Below the pieces are notes generated by a model. That model was given only the letters and a program-made list of their open reading frames with translations. It did not search any database and was not told where the DNA came from. A DNA stretch of 64,000 nt from positions 96,802 to 160,801 of the forward strand of contig NZ_KN050767.1 in NCBI RefSeq assembly GCF_000745855.1, in the 5' to 3' direction. Source of the stretch: Xenophilus azovorans DSM 13620 (GTDB lineage Bacteria; Pseudomonadota; Gammaproteobacteria; Burkholderiales; Burkholderiaceae_C). The position numbers and the translations under genes were made by a program. Of the stretch, positions 17,584 to 26,637 are shown piece after piece. The stretch's first letter is position 1, and every line of letters begins with the position of its first letter.

Positions 17584-19205
17584 GGTGGGCGGCGCGCCAG
17601 GATCGACAGGGCCGGACCGGCGGCGTGGTCGGGCTGCTCGTGCGCCGGTTCCAGGTGGTCGAAGCCCAGCCGACCCAGCACCTCGAGGAGTTGCGCGCGC
17701 TCCATCCACATCGGCTCGGCCGCGGCACTGCCGCAGAAGCGGGCGTCGGTGACCGGTCCGTAGGGTCGCCGGTGCAGACGGATCTCCAGGTCGCGCCAGG
17801 CGCGCGCCACCACCCCTGCCACGGGCGCGCGGCGCGGATCGCCTTCGGGCATGGCCGCGTCGTCGATCACGTGGGTCCACAGGTACAGCGTGTCGGTGCG
17901 GCCGGCCAGCAGTTCCAGCAGGCGCAGCGGGTCGGCCATGTGGTAGAGCACGCCGCACGCCACGACCAGCGGCCAGCGGCGCGTGTCTGCCTCCAGGAAG
18001 GCGTTGAAGTCGCCCAGGAGGAAGCGTGCCCTGTCCAGGTTCAGGATTTCCTTGGCGATCAGGCAGCGCAGGTACGCCGACTTGTTGGCCTCGACGGCCA
18101 GCACCGACGCGGCGCCGCCGTCCAGCAGTTGCCGCGTGTGGGCTGCCTCCAGCGGGCCGAGCTCCAGCACGTCGCGGCCGTCGAGGCCGGCCCGACCTCC
18201 CAGCCGTTCCAGGAGCCATGCCATGCGCGCGTCGTCATGCAGCGGCACGTCGCCGGCCCGGACGCCGACGGCCGGCGGAAAGCCCGACACCCACTGCCCG
18301 GCGAACAGGTCCACGGCTTGCTGGGGTGAGGGCGCCTCCCGCACGTAGCCGGCCGGCACGTCGATGAACCCGCCCGCCGCCGGCGCCGCCGTATGCACGC
18401 CGCCGCGCGCGGCCTCCCGGATGGCCTCGCGCGCCAGCTCGCTGCGGTCGGGCGCGGTGGCGGGGGCCGACCGCGAGAGCACCAGCATGAACTCGCAGCC
18501 GATGCTCTCGTGGAAGAAGGCCTCGTTCAGCCCGATCAGCCCCAGGGCGCGCAGATCGGCCAGGATCAGCCGCAGGCTCGAAGGGGTGAACACCCACGCA
18601 TGGCAATCGACGTACGCCTCGTTGCTGGCCACGGCAGCCTGATAGCCCTGGGCGGGGATGCCGGCGAAAGCGATGTGCCCGCCGCCGGCGTCCCCCCATA
18701 CCTGGACGCCGTCGCGCGTGGCGTTGCCGGCGTAGTGGTCGTAGAGCGCGCCGGGGTCGTGCCGGCGCTGCTCGGCGAGATAGGCGCGCAGCAACTGGCC
18801 GGTCGTGCTCACCGGGCGAAGGTAGTCGAAGGTGAAGCGCCGGTCGGGAATCAGCAGGATCAGCCGGCCGTGTTCGCCGAGCGCACGGTCGCAGCGCTGA
18901 AGGAAGTGGATCGGGTCCGGCAGATGCTCGAACACGTGGCTGGCCACGATGTAGTCGAAGTGCTGGCCGTCCTCCAGCAACTGGGTGAATTCGCCCCCGT
19001 CGTCGATGGCGTCCACCGGCTCGATGCGCGACGTATCGACCCCCATGGCCCCGTACTTCGAGCGCAGTTCGTCGTGGCTGGCGTGGTCCACGACGTAGAC
19101 GCCATAGCCTTCGGCCTTGGGCAGGATCGGCGCGTAGGACGCACCGATCTCGATGCCCCGCTGCATCTTGGAGACGGTGGCGCGGATGTGGCTTCGGAAG
19201 TCCAT
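17571..19205 (-). CDS. Protein with two methyltransferase domains
   Basis: 544 residues from ATG 19205. The first half holds a methyltransferase of the HVFEHLPDP type (GIEIGASYAPILPK as SAM loop; VASHVFEHLPDPIHFLQ as motif IV). The second half holds another (GRDVLELGPLEAAHTRQLL; ACGVLYHMADPLRLLELL), followed by YLWTHVIDD. Tandem methylases of this kind accompany O-antigen or capsule clusters. The upstream neighbour is a divergent RgpF-like gene, with a 125-bp spacer. Substrates are unknown. Confidence 0.75.
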   Translation of the reverse strand: MDFRSHIRATVSKMQRGIEIGASYAPILPKAEGYGVYVVDHASHDELRSKYGAMGVDTSRIEPVDAIDDGGEFTQLLEDGQHFDYIVASHVFEHLPDPIHFLQRCDRALGEHGRLILLIPDRRFTFDYLRPVSTTGQLLRAYLAEQRRHDPGALYDHYAGNATRDGVQVWGDAGGGHIAFAGIPAQGYQAAVASNEAYVDCHAWVFTPSSLRLILADLRALGLIGLNEAFFHESIGCEFMLVLSRSAPATAPDRSELAREAIREAARGGVHTAAPAAGGFIDVPAGYVREAPSPQQAVDLFAGQWVSGFPPAVGVRAGDVPLHDDARMAWLLERLGGRAGLDGRDVLELGPLEAAHTRQLLDGGAASVLAVEANKSAYLRCLIAKEILNLDRARFLLGDFNAFLEADTRRWPLVVACGVLYHMADPLRLLELLAGRTDTLYLWTHVIDDAAMPEGDPRRAPVAGVVARAWRDLEIRLHRRPYGPVTDARFCGSAAAEPMWMERAQLLEVLGRLGFDHLEPAHEQPDHAAGPALSILARRPPQNG

Positions 19206-19330
19206 GGGCTCGCAGCGGATCGGGCGGGGAAGAGGGCGGGACGCGGAGAGTCCGGCGAGGCGCCCAGATACACTATTTGACAAAGGTTAACAGAGAGCTC
19301 ACGGGCTGGGCTCCGCGAAGAGGAGTCCGC

Positions 19331-20725
19331 ATGCCATCGCTGCTTTCCCGGCTTCGGCTGATGTCGATCCGCCTGGCCTATGTCGGGTACTGCACCGCGA
19401 CGAAAGTGCGGCAGTGGCCGAGCGTGGCGCTGGACTCGCGCCCGCGCTTCCTCAGCGACGAGACGTCGCGCCCGGCCGCCGGCGGGCTGTACGCGATCGT
19501 GGTCAAGTACGCGCGGTTCGGCCTCACGTCCGACTTCATGGCCCTGCTGGATGCCCTGGAGCGCGCGGGCGTCAATGCCATCGTGGTGTGCAACGGCCGC
19601 CTGTCGCCAGGCGAGCACGACCGCCTGCTGGAGCGTGCGCACCGGGTGCTGGTGCGGCGCAACGTGGGGCGCGACATGGGGGCCTACCGGGCCGCCAGCC
19701 TGCACCTGCATGCCCAGGGCCTGCGGCCGCAGCGCGTGCTGTATTTCAACGACAGCATCTTCTATCTGAAAGGCGAGCGCCTGGACGCGCTGGTGCGCGA
19801 CCTGTGCGGCGGCGCGTTCGACGTGACCGGCGCCTTCGAGAACCACGAGAAGGCGCACCACCTGGGCTCCTACGCGCTGTCGGTGGGCGGCCGGGTCTTC
19901 GGCCACCGCCATGTCCAGCAGTTCTGGCAGCGCTACCGGCCCTACGACCTGCGTCCCCACGCCATCCTGCACGGCGAGGTGGGGTTGTCCGCCTGCCTCA
20001 AGCGCTGCGGTTTCACCATCGACGTGGTCTACGGCGCGGAGAAACTCGTGCGGCGCCTGCACGCGCTGGACCTGCGCACGCTGATGTCGATGATCAACGT
20101 CATGCGCCCCGCGTTCCGGCTGCAGCCGCTGGACCATCTCGTGGCCCAGTCGATGTCGGCCCTGCGGCTGATCGAGCCGCTGTCGGTTTCCGAGCCCGTC
20201 GTCGCCGTGCGTGCGCCCGCGGTGGACGATGCCGCCGCGGCCGCGCCGGATGCGGCGGCCCGCCCGGCGCTGGAGCCTTCCGCCGCGCCGACCCTGGGCA
20301 ACTACCGCGCGGCCAGGAAGGCGCAACTGGCGCAGCAATGCAAGGCGGCCGACGAGGCGCGGCGCGCGCAGTCCTCGCAGGCGGCCCAGGCAGCGGCCGT
20401 CACCCTGGTGGCCGACAACCGGCTCACCGTGGAGATGGCCGAGTCGCTGGCCCGGCAGGCGCTGATCGACAGGCTCATGCTGGAGGTGACGCAGGGCAGC
20501 CAGGTGCACCTCGGCTTCGGGCTCTTCCGCACCCTGATGGGCTGCCCGATCGTCAAGCGCGACCTGATCGCACGCGACATCTACCTGGAGCACGACTGCG
20601 AAATGCTGATGAGCGACGTGGACGCCGACACCCGCGCCATGGTCGTGCGGGCGCTGATCAACCGCGGCCGGCCGATGTTCGTGCAGGGGCGCAGGCGCTT
20701 CCTCCTCGACCACGGCCTGGTCTGA
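19331..20725 (+). CDS. RgpF-like (rhamnan synthesis F) glycan-synthesis protein
   Basis: 464 residues from ATG 19331 (AGAGGAG upstream); the ATG at 19277 is less likely. The middle (about residues 55-260) follows the RgpF pattern: AIVVKYARFG, VRRNVGRDMGAYRAA, RVLYFNDSIFY, FDVTGAFENHE and LHGEVGLSACLKRCGF. An Ala-rich coiled region (about 300-380) and a C-terminal helical part of unknown role follow. RgpF proteins act in rhamnose-glucose polysaccharide assembly. Likely part of cell-surface glycan synthesis with the neighbouring methyltransferases. Confidence 0.65.
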   Translation: MPSLLSRLRLMSIRLAYVGYCTATKVRQWPSVALDSRPRFLSDETSRPAAGGLYAIVVKYARFGLTSDFMALLDALERAGVNAIVVCNGRLSPGEHDRLLERAHRVLVRRNVGRDMGAYRAASLHLHAQGLRPQRVLYFNDSIFYLKGERLDALVRDLCGGAFDVTGAFENHEKAHHLGSYALSVGGRVFGHRHVQQFWQRYRPYDLRPHAILHGEVGLSACLKRCGFTIDVVYGAEKLVRRLHALDLRTLMSMINVMRPAFRLQPLDHLVAQSMSALRLIEPLSVSEPVVAVRAPAVDDAAAAAPDAAARPALEPSAAPTLGNYRAARKAQLAQQCKAADEARRAQSSQAAQAAAVTLVADNRLTVEMAESLARQALIDRLMLEVTQGSQVHLGFGLFRTLMGCPIVKRDLIARDIYLEHDCEMLMSDVDADTRAMVVRALINRGRPMFVQGRRRFLLDHGLV

Positions 20726-20752
20726 GCGCGCGGCCCGCGCCTGGCTTGCCGC

Positions 20753-21232
20753 CTACTGCGAGATCTTGCGCCCCTCTTCGATCTGGTGCTCGAAGTAGCG
20801 CTGGAAGCTGAACACCAGGCTGGACATCAGCACCGTGGCGCCGAAGAACAGGGCCAGCCCCACCGCGCCGACGGTGAACCAGTTCGTGCGGCCCGGCGCC
20901 GCGTCGGCGGGCAGGCCGGGGTTGTGGCGGGCGTTCCACTTCTCGGGCGCCATCAGGCCGTAGATGATGGCCGTCAGCGCGCAGCCGGCGAAGGTGAAGC
21001 CGACGAAGGGGATCAGTACCCAGCTCGCCTGGTCGTCCAGCCCGTACATGCGCGCGCGCTCGATGCCGTACAGGCCCAGCGCGGTCGGGATCGGCAGCAG
21101 CCAGCCCAGCCAGTCGCCCAGGCCGTGCAGGTAGAAGCGGTGCAGGCCCAGCGGCCCGCCCAGGAAGGCCAGCCAGGCGGCGACTGTCTTGCTGCGCGGC
21201 CGGGGCCGCGCAGCGGCGGCGGCGGCCGTCAT
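20753..21232 (-). CDS. TM2-domain membrane protein
   Basis: 159 residues. The N-terminal part has the TM2 hallmark KTVAAWLAFLGGPLGLHRFYLHG with the FLxxxHRFYxG turn, then two more hydrophobic helices (about 70-95) and a final helix (about 118-140). The start is ATG 21232. Function is unknown for this domain family. It is convergent with the RgpF-like gene, with 27 bp between stops. Confidence 0.72.
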   Translation of the reverse strand: MTAAAAAARPRPRSKTVAAWLAFLGGPLGLHRFYLHGLGDWLGWLLPIPTALGLYGIERARMYGLDDQASWVLIPFVGFTFAGCALTAIIYGLMAPEKWNARHNPGLPADAAPGRTNWFTVGAVGLALFFGATVLMSSLVFSFQRYFEHQIEEGRKISQ

Positions 21233-21356
21233 CGCGGCGCCTCGCCGGTGCCACGGCGCTGGCGGCAGGCAGGAGGAACGGGGGTGGCGGTGGCGGCGAC
21301 GTGCTCGTCGCGGCGCGGGCGGAAACGCTGCTGCATGAAGTGGGGAAAGGGCGGGC

Positions 21357-21362
21357 TATAAT
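21357..21362 (+). promoter_or_regulatory. -10 element of the rpsP operon promoter
   Basis: A perfect TATAAT, 122 bp before the rpsP start, within CTATAATGGAAGGCTTTCC. The same string, with two changes, recurs before rplS at 23114-23132. The -35 region is poor. The 120-bp leader between it and rpsP holds no ORF I can support. Confidence 0.6.
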
Positions 21363-21484
21363 GGAAGGCTTTCCAGCGTGTCGCTGGCCGGGTGGCCAAG
21401 TCGCGTGTCTCAACGCTGGGGAAACATCGGCGCGTTCCGGAAGCCCGTTTTCACCGGGGCGCCACTCCACCCGAAGGATAAATC

Positions 21485-21748
21485 ATGGTCGTGATCCGAC
21501 TCTCGCGCGGCGGCTCCAAGCATCGCCCGTTCTTCAACATCGTCGTGGCCGACAAGCGCACCCGCCGCGACGGCCGCTTCATCGAGCGCCTGGGTTTCTA
21601 CAACCCGGCCGCCAAGGGCGGTGAGGAAAGCATCCGCGTCGCCCAGGACCGCCTGAGCTACTGGCAGGGCGTCGGCGCCCAGGCCTCGCCCACCGTCGCG
21701 CGCCTGATCAAGCAGGCCGCCGCCGCGGCTCCCCAGGCCGCCGCCTGA
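21485..21748 (+). CDS. rpsP: 30S ribosomal protein S16
   Basis: 87 residues, the expected size. It shows the S16 signatures [38 protein letters not shown] and [15 protein letters not shown], ending in an Ala-rich tail. GAAGGA precedes the ATG. First gene of the rpsP-rimM-trmD-rplS cluster. Confidence 0.98.
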   Translation: MVVIRLSRGGSKHRPFFNIVVADKRTRRDGRFIERLGFYNPAAKGGEESIRVAQDRLSYWQGVGAQASPTVARLIKQAAAAAPQAAA

Positions 21749-21786
21749 TTGCGCCCGCCGGCGCCCTGAGCGTCCGAACCCAGGCG

Positions 21787-22350
21787 ATGCTGCCCACGCT
21801 CGAAGCCGCCGCCCTGCCGGCGGACGCCATCGAGGTAGGGCGCATCCTCGACGCCTGGGGCGTCAAGGGCTGGTTCAAGGTCCTTCCCCACAGCGCCCAG
21901 CCCGAGGCGCTTTTTTCTTCCCGCCGCTGGTTCCTGGTGCCGCCCGGCGCCGGCCAGGACGCACCCACCCAGGCCTTCCGCCTGCCGGTGCGCGAGGCGC
22001 GCGAGCACGCCGACAGCATCGTTGCCGCCTCGCCGGAGGTGCCCGACCGCACCGCCGCCGAGGCCCTGCGCGGCGCGCGCGTGTTCGTGCCGCGCTCCAG
22101 CTTCCCCACGCCCGCCGAGGACGAGTACTACTGGGTCGACCTGATCGGCCTGCCGGTGGTCAACCGCGAGGGTGTGCCGCTGGGCACGGTGCGCGAGCTG
22201 CTGGCCACCGGCCCGCAGACCACGCTGGTGCTCGACGCCGAGCAGGACGGCAAGGCCGTGGAGCGCATGATCCCCTTCGTCTCCGCCTTCGTCGACAAGG
22301 TGGACCTCGAAGGCCGCCTCATCACCGTCGACTGGCAACCGGACTACTGA
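21787..22350 (+). CDS. rimM: Ribosome maturation factor RimM
   Basis: 187 residues. Binds S19 and assists 30S head assembly. The N-terminal RimM domain has [18 protein letters not shown]; the C-terminal PRC-barrel has [25 protein letters not shown] and [13 protein letters not shown], ending ITVDWQPDY. It lies 38 bp after rpsP and 16 bp before trmD, in the conserved operon order. Confidence 0.97.
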   Translation: MLPTLEAAALPADAIEVGRILDAWGVKGWFKVLPHSAQPEALFSSRRWFLVPPGAGQDAPTQAFRLPVREAREHADSIVAASPEVPDRTAAEALRGARVFVPRSSFPTPAEDEYYWVDLIGLPVVNREGVPLGTVRELLATGPQTTLVLDAEQDGKAVERMIPFVSAFVDKVDLEGRLITVDWQPDY

Positions 22351-22366
22351 TGCTCGGAGCGATGCC

Positions 22367-23119
22367 ATGCGCTTCGACGTCCTGACGCTGTTTCCCGAAC
22401 TGTTCGCGCCCTTCCTCGAAAGCGGCGTGACGCGCCGCGCCTATGCGTCGGGGCAGGTGCAGGTGGTGCTGTGGAACCCGCGCGACTTCGCGCAGGGCAA
22501 CTACCGCCGCGTCGACGACCGGCCCTTCGGCGGCGGCCCCGGCATGGTGATGATGGCCGAGCCGCTGGCCGCCTGCCTGGACGCGGCGCTGACCGACCGC
22601 GGCGAACCGCAGGCGCCGGTGGTGCTGTTCTCGCCCGTCGGCGAGCGCCTCTCGCACGCCGTGGCCCAGCGCTGGGCCGGCGATGCCGAGGGCGCCGTGC
22701 TGGTGTGCGGCCGCTACGAGGGCCTGGACCAGCGCTTCATCGACCAGTGCGTCACCCACCAGATCAGCCTGGGCGACTTCGTGCTCTCGGGCGGCGAGGT
22801 CGCGGCGATGGCGCTGCTGGACGCCGTGGCGCGCCTGCAGCCCGGCGTGCTGGGCGACGAGGCCGGCCATGCGCAGGACAGCTTCAACCCGGCCCTGGAC
22901 GGGCTGCTGGACTGCCCGCACTACACCCGGCCCGAGGTCTGGCGCGGGCAGGGCGTGCCGGCGCCGCTGCTGTCGGGCCACCACGCGCAGATCGAGCGCT
23001 GGCGGCGCGACCAGCGCCTGGCGATCACCGCCGAGCGCCGGCCGGACCTGATCGACGCCGCGCGCGCCGCCGGCCGGCTGGACAAGGCCGACGAGATACT
23101 GCTGGCAAAAAAGCTATAA
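22367..23119 (+). CDS. trmD: tRNA (guanine37-N1)-methyltransferase
   Basis: 250 residues of the SPOUT family. Methylates G37 next to the anticodon. Signatures: [45 protein letters not shown], the knot segment [16 protein letters not shown] and [17 protein letters not shown]. The stop lies within the -10 of the following rplS promoter. Confidence 0.98.
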   Translation: MRFDVLTLFPELFAPFLESGVTRRAYASGQVQVVLWNPRDFAQGNYRRVDDRPFGGGPGMVMMAEPLAACLDAALTDRGEPQAPVVLFSPVGERLSHAVAQRWAGDAEGAVLVCGRYEGLDQRFIDQCVTHQISLGDFVLSGGEVAAMALLDAVARLQPGVLGDEAGHAQDSFNPALDGLLDCPHYTRPEVWRGQGVPAPLLSGHHAQIERWRRDQRLAITAERRPDLIDAARAAGRLDKADEILLAKKL

Positions 23120-23120
23120 T
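23115..23120 (+). promoter_or_regulatory. -10 element for rplS
   Basis: TATAAT overlapping the trmD stop, 102 bp before the rplS start. The surrounding CTATAATCAAAGGCTTTTCC resembles the rpsP promoter, which supports a separate start for rplS within the operon. Confidence 0.5.
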
Positions 23121-23221
23121 CAAAGGCTTTTCCGATCCTCTGCCCGGCCGCGGCACCGCCTGCTCGTTGCAGCACCGCCGCCTTTCACGTGTAGCGCGGG
23201 CACGATCGCATGCAGGAAGCC

Positions 23222-23614
23222 ATGAACCTCATCCAAACCCTCGAGCAAGAGGAAATCGCCCGCCTGGGCAAGAAGATCCCCGCGTTCGCCCCCGGCGACA
23301 CCGTGATCGTCAGCGTCAACGTCGTCGAAGGCAGCCGCAAGCGCGTGCAGGCCTACGAGGGCGTGGTGATCGCCAAGCGCAACCGCGGCCTGAACAGCGC
23401 CTTCACCGTGCGCAAGATCTCCAGTGGCGAAGGCGTCGAGCGCACCTTCCAGACCTACAGCCCGCTGATCGCCGGCATCGAGGTCAAGCGCCGCGGCGAC
23501 GTCCGCCGCGCCAAGCTGTACTACCTGCGCGAGCGCAGCGGCCGTTCCGCCCGCATCAAGGAAAAGCTGCCCGGCAAGTCGTCCGGCGCCGCTGCCGCCG
23601 CAGCCGCCGAATAA
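23222..23614 (+). CDS. rplS: 50S ribosomal protein L19
   Basis: 130 residues from ATG 23222 (GGAAG upstream); the ATG 12 bp earlier lacks a good ribosome-binding site. L19 signatures: [48 protein letters not shown] and [20 protein letters not shown], with an Ala-rich tail. It ends the ribosomal cluster before a clear terminator. Confidence 0.97.
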   Translation: MNLIQTLEQEEIARLGKKIPAFAPGDTVIVSVNVVEGSRKRVQAYEGVVIAKRNRGLNSAFTVRKISSGEGVERTFQTYSPLIAGIEVKRRGDVRRAKLYYLRERSGRSARIKEKLPGKSSGAAAAAAAE

Positions 23615-23642
23615 AGGCTGCGCGCCCCGATGCGCGATGCAC

Positions 23643-23666
23643 AGGCCGCCTCCGGGCGGCCTTTTT
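23643..23666 (+). terminator. Rho-independent terminator after rplS
   Basis: 8-bp arms AGGCCGCC/GGCGGCCT around the tetraloop TCCG, followed by a T-run (CTTTTTG). Ends the rpsP operon 30 bp after the rplS stop. Confidence 0.9.
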
Positions 23667-23777
23667 GCTTTCCGGCGCACACGGCGCCGCGCTTTCCGTG
23701 ATTTTTGCCGGGAACCGCCGTTCATCCCGCAGGTCGTTCAAATCGTTATATCTTCATCAGCAGTTCGAAAGCCCCCA

Positions 23778-24497
23778 TTGACCACCGCCTCGCACGCCGC
23801 CCCCGAAGTGATCAACGTCCTGCCGCCGATGGCGCCGGTCGTCGATCCGCGCGCCGTGCCGGTGTCCAGGGTGGACAGCGACCTGCCCGCGGTCGACCCG
23901 CGGCGCCTCGTGGCCGACGCCCTGCGCGAGCGCTTCGCCCACCCGCCGGCGTGGACGCCCGAACTGCGGCGCGAGCCGCGCATGACCGAGCGCGCGCCGG
24001 CCCAGGCCGCCGTGCTGGTGCCCATCGTGCAGCGGGCCGAGCCGACCGTGCTGCTGACCGAGCGGGCCACGCGCATGTCCACCCACTCCGGGCAGATCGC
24101 CTTCCCGGGCGGGCGGGTGGACCCCGAGGACGCGAACGTGGCCGCCGCCGCCCTGCGCGAGGCGTGGGAGGAGGTGGGGCTGTCCGCCGGCTTCATCGAG
24201 GTGCTGGGCCAGTTGCCCACCTACACCACCGTCACCGCCTTCGTCGTCACGCCGGTGGTGGCGCTGGTCGAGCCGGGCTTCCGGCTGCGGCCCAACCCCG
24301 GCGAGGTGGCCGACGTGTTCGAGGTGCCGCTGGCCTTCCTGATGGACCCGGCGCACCACCGCCGCCACCAGATGGAGGAGGGCCCGAACGCCCGCCACTG
24401 GTTCTCCATGCCCTACCAGGACGGCCCGCACGAGCGCTACGTGTGGGGCGCGACGGCCGGCATGCTGCGCAACCTCTACCGCTTCCTCAGCGCCTGA
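23778..24497 (+). CDS. NUDIX hydrolase, CoA-pyrophosphatase type
   Basis: 239 residues if TTG 23778 is the start, 222 if ATG 23829 is used; the choice is uncertain. It carries GQIAFPGGRVDPEDANVAAA and REAWEEVGL, which together make a complete Nudix box preceded by the STHSGQIAFPGG motif of NudL-type CoA diphosphatases. It probably hydrolyses CoA or acyl-CoA to phosphopantetheine and 3',5'-ADP. It lies 43 bp before a CbiB-like gene in the same direction. Confidence 0.88.
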   Translation: MTTASHAAPEVINVLPPMAPVVDPRAVPVSRVDSDLPAVDPRRLVADALRERFAHPPAWTPELRREPRMTERAPAQAAVLVPIVQRAEPTVLLTERATRMSTHSGQIAFPGGRVDPEDANVAAAALREAWEEVGLSAGFIEVLGQLPTYTTVTAFVVTPVVALVEPGFRLRPNPGEVADVFEVPLAFLMDPAHHRRHQMEEGPNARHWFSMPYQDGPHERYVWGATAGMLRNLYRFLSA

Positions 24498-24540
24498 ACA
24501 CCGCCCGGGGTTGGCGGGCACGCCCGCCTATCATCCAGGG

Positions 24541-25542
24541 ATGAGCTTCTTCGCCATCCTGTGTGCGCTGCTGATCGAGCAGGTGCGCCCGCTTGGCCTC
24601 AACAACCCCGTGTACGGCGCCGTGCTGGCCTGGACCCGCTGGACCAGCCGCAACTTCGACGCGGGCAGGCCGCACCACGGCTGGGTGGCATGGACGCTGG
24701 CGGTGGGCGTGCCCACCCTGCTGGCGCTGGGCATCCACTGGGCGCTGCTGCACTTCGCGGGCCTGCCCTTCGCCGTGCTCTGGAGCGTGGCGGTGCTCTA
24801 CGTCACGCTGGGCTTCCGGCAGTTCAGCCATCACTTCACCGGCATCCGCGACGCGCTGGACATCGGCGACGAGGCGCTGGCGCGCTCGCTGCTGGCGCAC
24901 TGGAAGCAGGTGGACGCCGCCGACCTGCCGCGCAGCGAGATCGTGCGCCACGTGATCGAGTACTCCGTCATCGCCGCGCACCGGCACGTGTTCGGCGTGC
25001 TGGCCTGGTTCTCGGTGCTGGCGGCCATCGGGCTGGGGCCGGCGGGCGCGGTGTTCTACCGCATGAGCGAGTTCGTGGCGCGCTACTGGGCGCACAAGAG
25101 CCACGCCTCGGTGCAGCCGGCCAGCGAGTCGGTGCAGCAGGCCTCGGCCCGCGCCTGGGGCGCGATCGACTGGCTGCCGGCGCGCATCACCGCGCTCGGC
25201 TTCGCGGTGGTCGGCAGCTTCGAGGACGCGATCGACTGCTGGCGCAACGACGCGCGCCGCTTCCCGCATCCCAACGACGGCGTGATCCTCGCCGCCACCT
25301 CGGGCGCACTCAACGTGCGCCTGGGCGGCGGGCAGCTGCGCTCCATGCCGCTGCCCGAGACGCTGCCGCAGGCGCAGGCCGGCGAGTCCGGCGGCGCGGC
25401 GGCCGCCCTGCCCAGCGGCAGCACGCCGGGGCGCGAGCCGCAGCCGGCGCACCTGCGCAGCGTGGTGGGGCTGGTCTGGCGCTCGGTCGTGATGTGGATG
25501 GTGCTGCTGGCTTTGTTGACCCTTGCACGCCTGCTCGGTTGA
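24541..25542 (+). CDS. CbiB/CobD-family membrane protein
   Basis: 333 residues with four to five membrane helices (about 5-25, 45-75, 80-95, 145-175, 310-330). CbiB-like motifs include RHVIEYSVIAAHRHVFGVL, FYRMSEFVARYW and the C-terminal FPHPNDGVILAATSGALNVRLGG. True CbiB makes the aminopropanol link of cobalamin; no other cobalamin genes are seen, and this short clade with an altered pocket is usually found alone in betaproteobacteria. The actual reaction is uncertain. It precedes a HisC-type aminotransferase by 12 bp, so the two are co-transcribed. Confidence 0.75.
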   Translation: MSFFAILCALLIEQVRPLGLNNPVYGAVLAWTRWTSRNFDAGRPHHGWVAWTLAVGVPTLLALGIHWALLHFAGLPFAVLWSVAVLYVTLGFRQFSHHFTGIRDALDIGDEALARSLLAHWKQVDAADLPRSEIVRHVIEYSVIAAHRHVFGVLAWFSVLAAIGLGPAGAVFYRMSEFVARYWAHKSHASVQPASESVQQASARAWGAIDWLPARITALGFAVVGSFEDAIDCWRNDARRFPHPNDGVILAATSGALNVRLGGGQLRSMPLPETLPQAQAGESGGAAAALPSGSTPGREPQPAHLRSVVGLVWRSVVMWMVLLALLTLARLLG

Positions 25543-25554
25543 CCTCTTTTTGCC

Positions 25555-26637
25555 GTGAACGCTGAATCCCCTTTCTGGAGCCCCGGCGTCGCCGGCCTGG
25601 AGCCCTACGTGCCCGGCGAGCAGCCGCGCATCCCCGGGCTGGTCAAGCTCAACACCAACGAGCATCCGCTGCCGCCGTCGGCGCATGTCACGCAGGCCAT
25701 CGCCCGGGCGGCGCACGAGGGGCTGGAGCGCTATCCCGACCCGGAATCCACCGCCCTGCGCGAGGCGCTGGCCGCGCGGCTGGGGCTGGCGCCGATGCAG
25801 GTCTTCGTCGGCAACGGCTCGGACGAGGTGCTGGGGCATGCCTTCTTCGCCTTCTTCCGCCGCGCCGAGCCGCTGCTGTTCCCCGACGTGACCTACAGCT
25901 TCTACCGCGTGTGGGCGCAGCTCTACGGCATCCCGGCCGAGACGGTGCCGGTGGACGCCGGCCTGCGCATCGACGTGGAGGCGCTGGCCGCGCGCGCGGC
26001 GCAGGGCTGCGGCGGTATCGTCGTCGCCAACCCCAACGCGCCGACCGGCATCGGCCTGCCGCTGGCGGCCGTCGAGCGGCTGCTGGCCGCGGCGCCGCAG
26101 CGCGTGCTGCTGGTGGACGAGGCCTACGTGGACTTCGGCGGCGAGAGCGCCGTGGGCCTGATCGCGCGGCATCCCAACCTGCTGGTGGTGCAGACGATGT
26201 CCAAGTCGCGCTCGCTGGCCGGGCTGCGGGTGGGCTTCGCGCTGGGGCAGGCGCCGCTGGTCGAGGCGCTGAACCGCGTCAAGAACAGCTTCAACTCGTA
26301 CCCGCTCGACCGGCTGGCACAGGCCGGCGCGCTGGCCTCGCTGGAGGACGAGGCGGCCTTCCGCCGCGGCTGCCGCGAGGTGATGGACACGCGTGAGGGC
26401 CTGGCGCTGCAGCTCGAGGACCTGGGCTTCGAGGTGCTGCCCTCGCAGGCCAACTTCGTCTTCGCCCGGCATCCTCGGCGCGATGCGGCGGCGCTGGCCG
26501 CCGCGCTGCGCGAGCGGGCGGTGCTGGTGCGCCACTTCCGCCAGCCGCGCATCGATGCCTGGCTGCGCATCAGCATCGGCACGCGGGACCAGTGCAGCGC
26601 GCTGGTCGCCGCGCTGCAGGCCGTCCTGGCCGCCTGA
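25555..26637 (+). CDS. hisC: Histidinol-phosphate aminotransferase (fold-type I)
   Basis: 360 residues starting at GTG 25555. PLP lysine is Lys217 in TMSKSRSLAGLRVGF; other motifs are LNTNEHPLPPS, ERYPDPESTALREALA, GNGSDEVLGHAFFAFF and NPNAPTGIGLPL. These fit HisC, which transaminates imidazole-acetol phosphate in histidine synthesis. The neighbouring CbiB-like gene leaves open the related role of CobC/CobD threonine-phosphate decarboxylase. It abuts the convergent rsgA with no spacer. Confidence 0.88.
   Translation: MNAESPFWSPGVAGLEPYVPGEQPRIPGLVKLNTNEHPLPPSAHVTQAIARAAHEGLERYPDPESTALREALAARLGLAPMQVFVGNGSDEVLGHAFFAFFRRAEPLLFPDVTYSFYRVWAQLYGIPAETVPVDAGLRIDVEALAARAAQGCGGIVVANPNAPTGIGLPLAAVERLLAAAPQRVLLVDEAYVDFGGESAVGLIARHPNLLVVQTMSKSRSLAGLRVGFALGQAPLVEALNRVKNSFNSYPLDRLAQAGALASLEDEAAFRRGCREVMDTREGLALQLEDLGFEVLPSQANFVFARHPRRDAAALAAALRERAVLVRHFRQPRIDAWLRISIGTRDQCSALVAALQAVLAA

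Noticed and set aside
21380-21480. tRNA-like string GCCGGGTGGCCAAG in the rpsP leader
   Set aside because: No matching acceptor stem, anticodon arm or T-loop could be folded; treated as mRNA leader.
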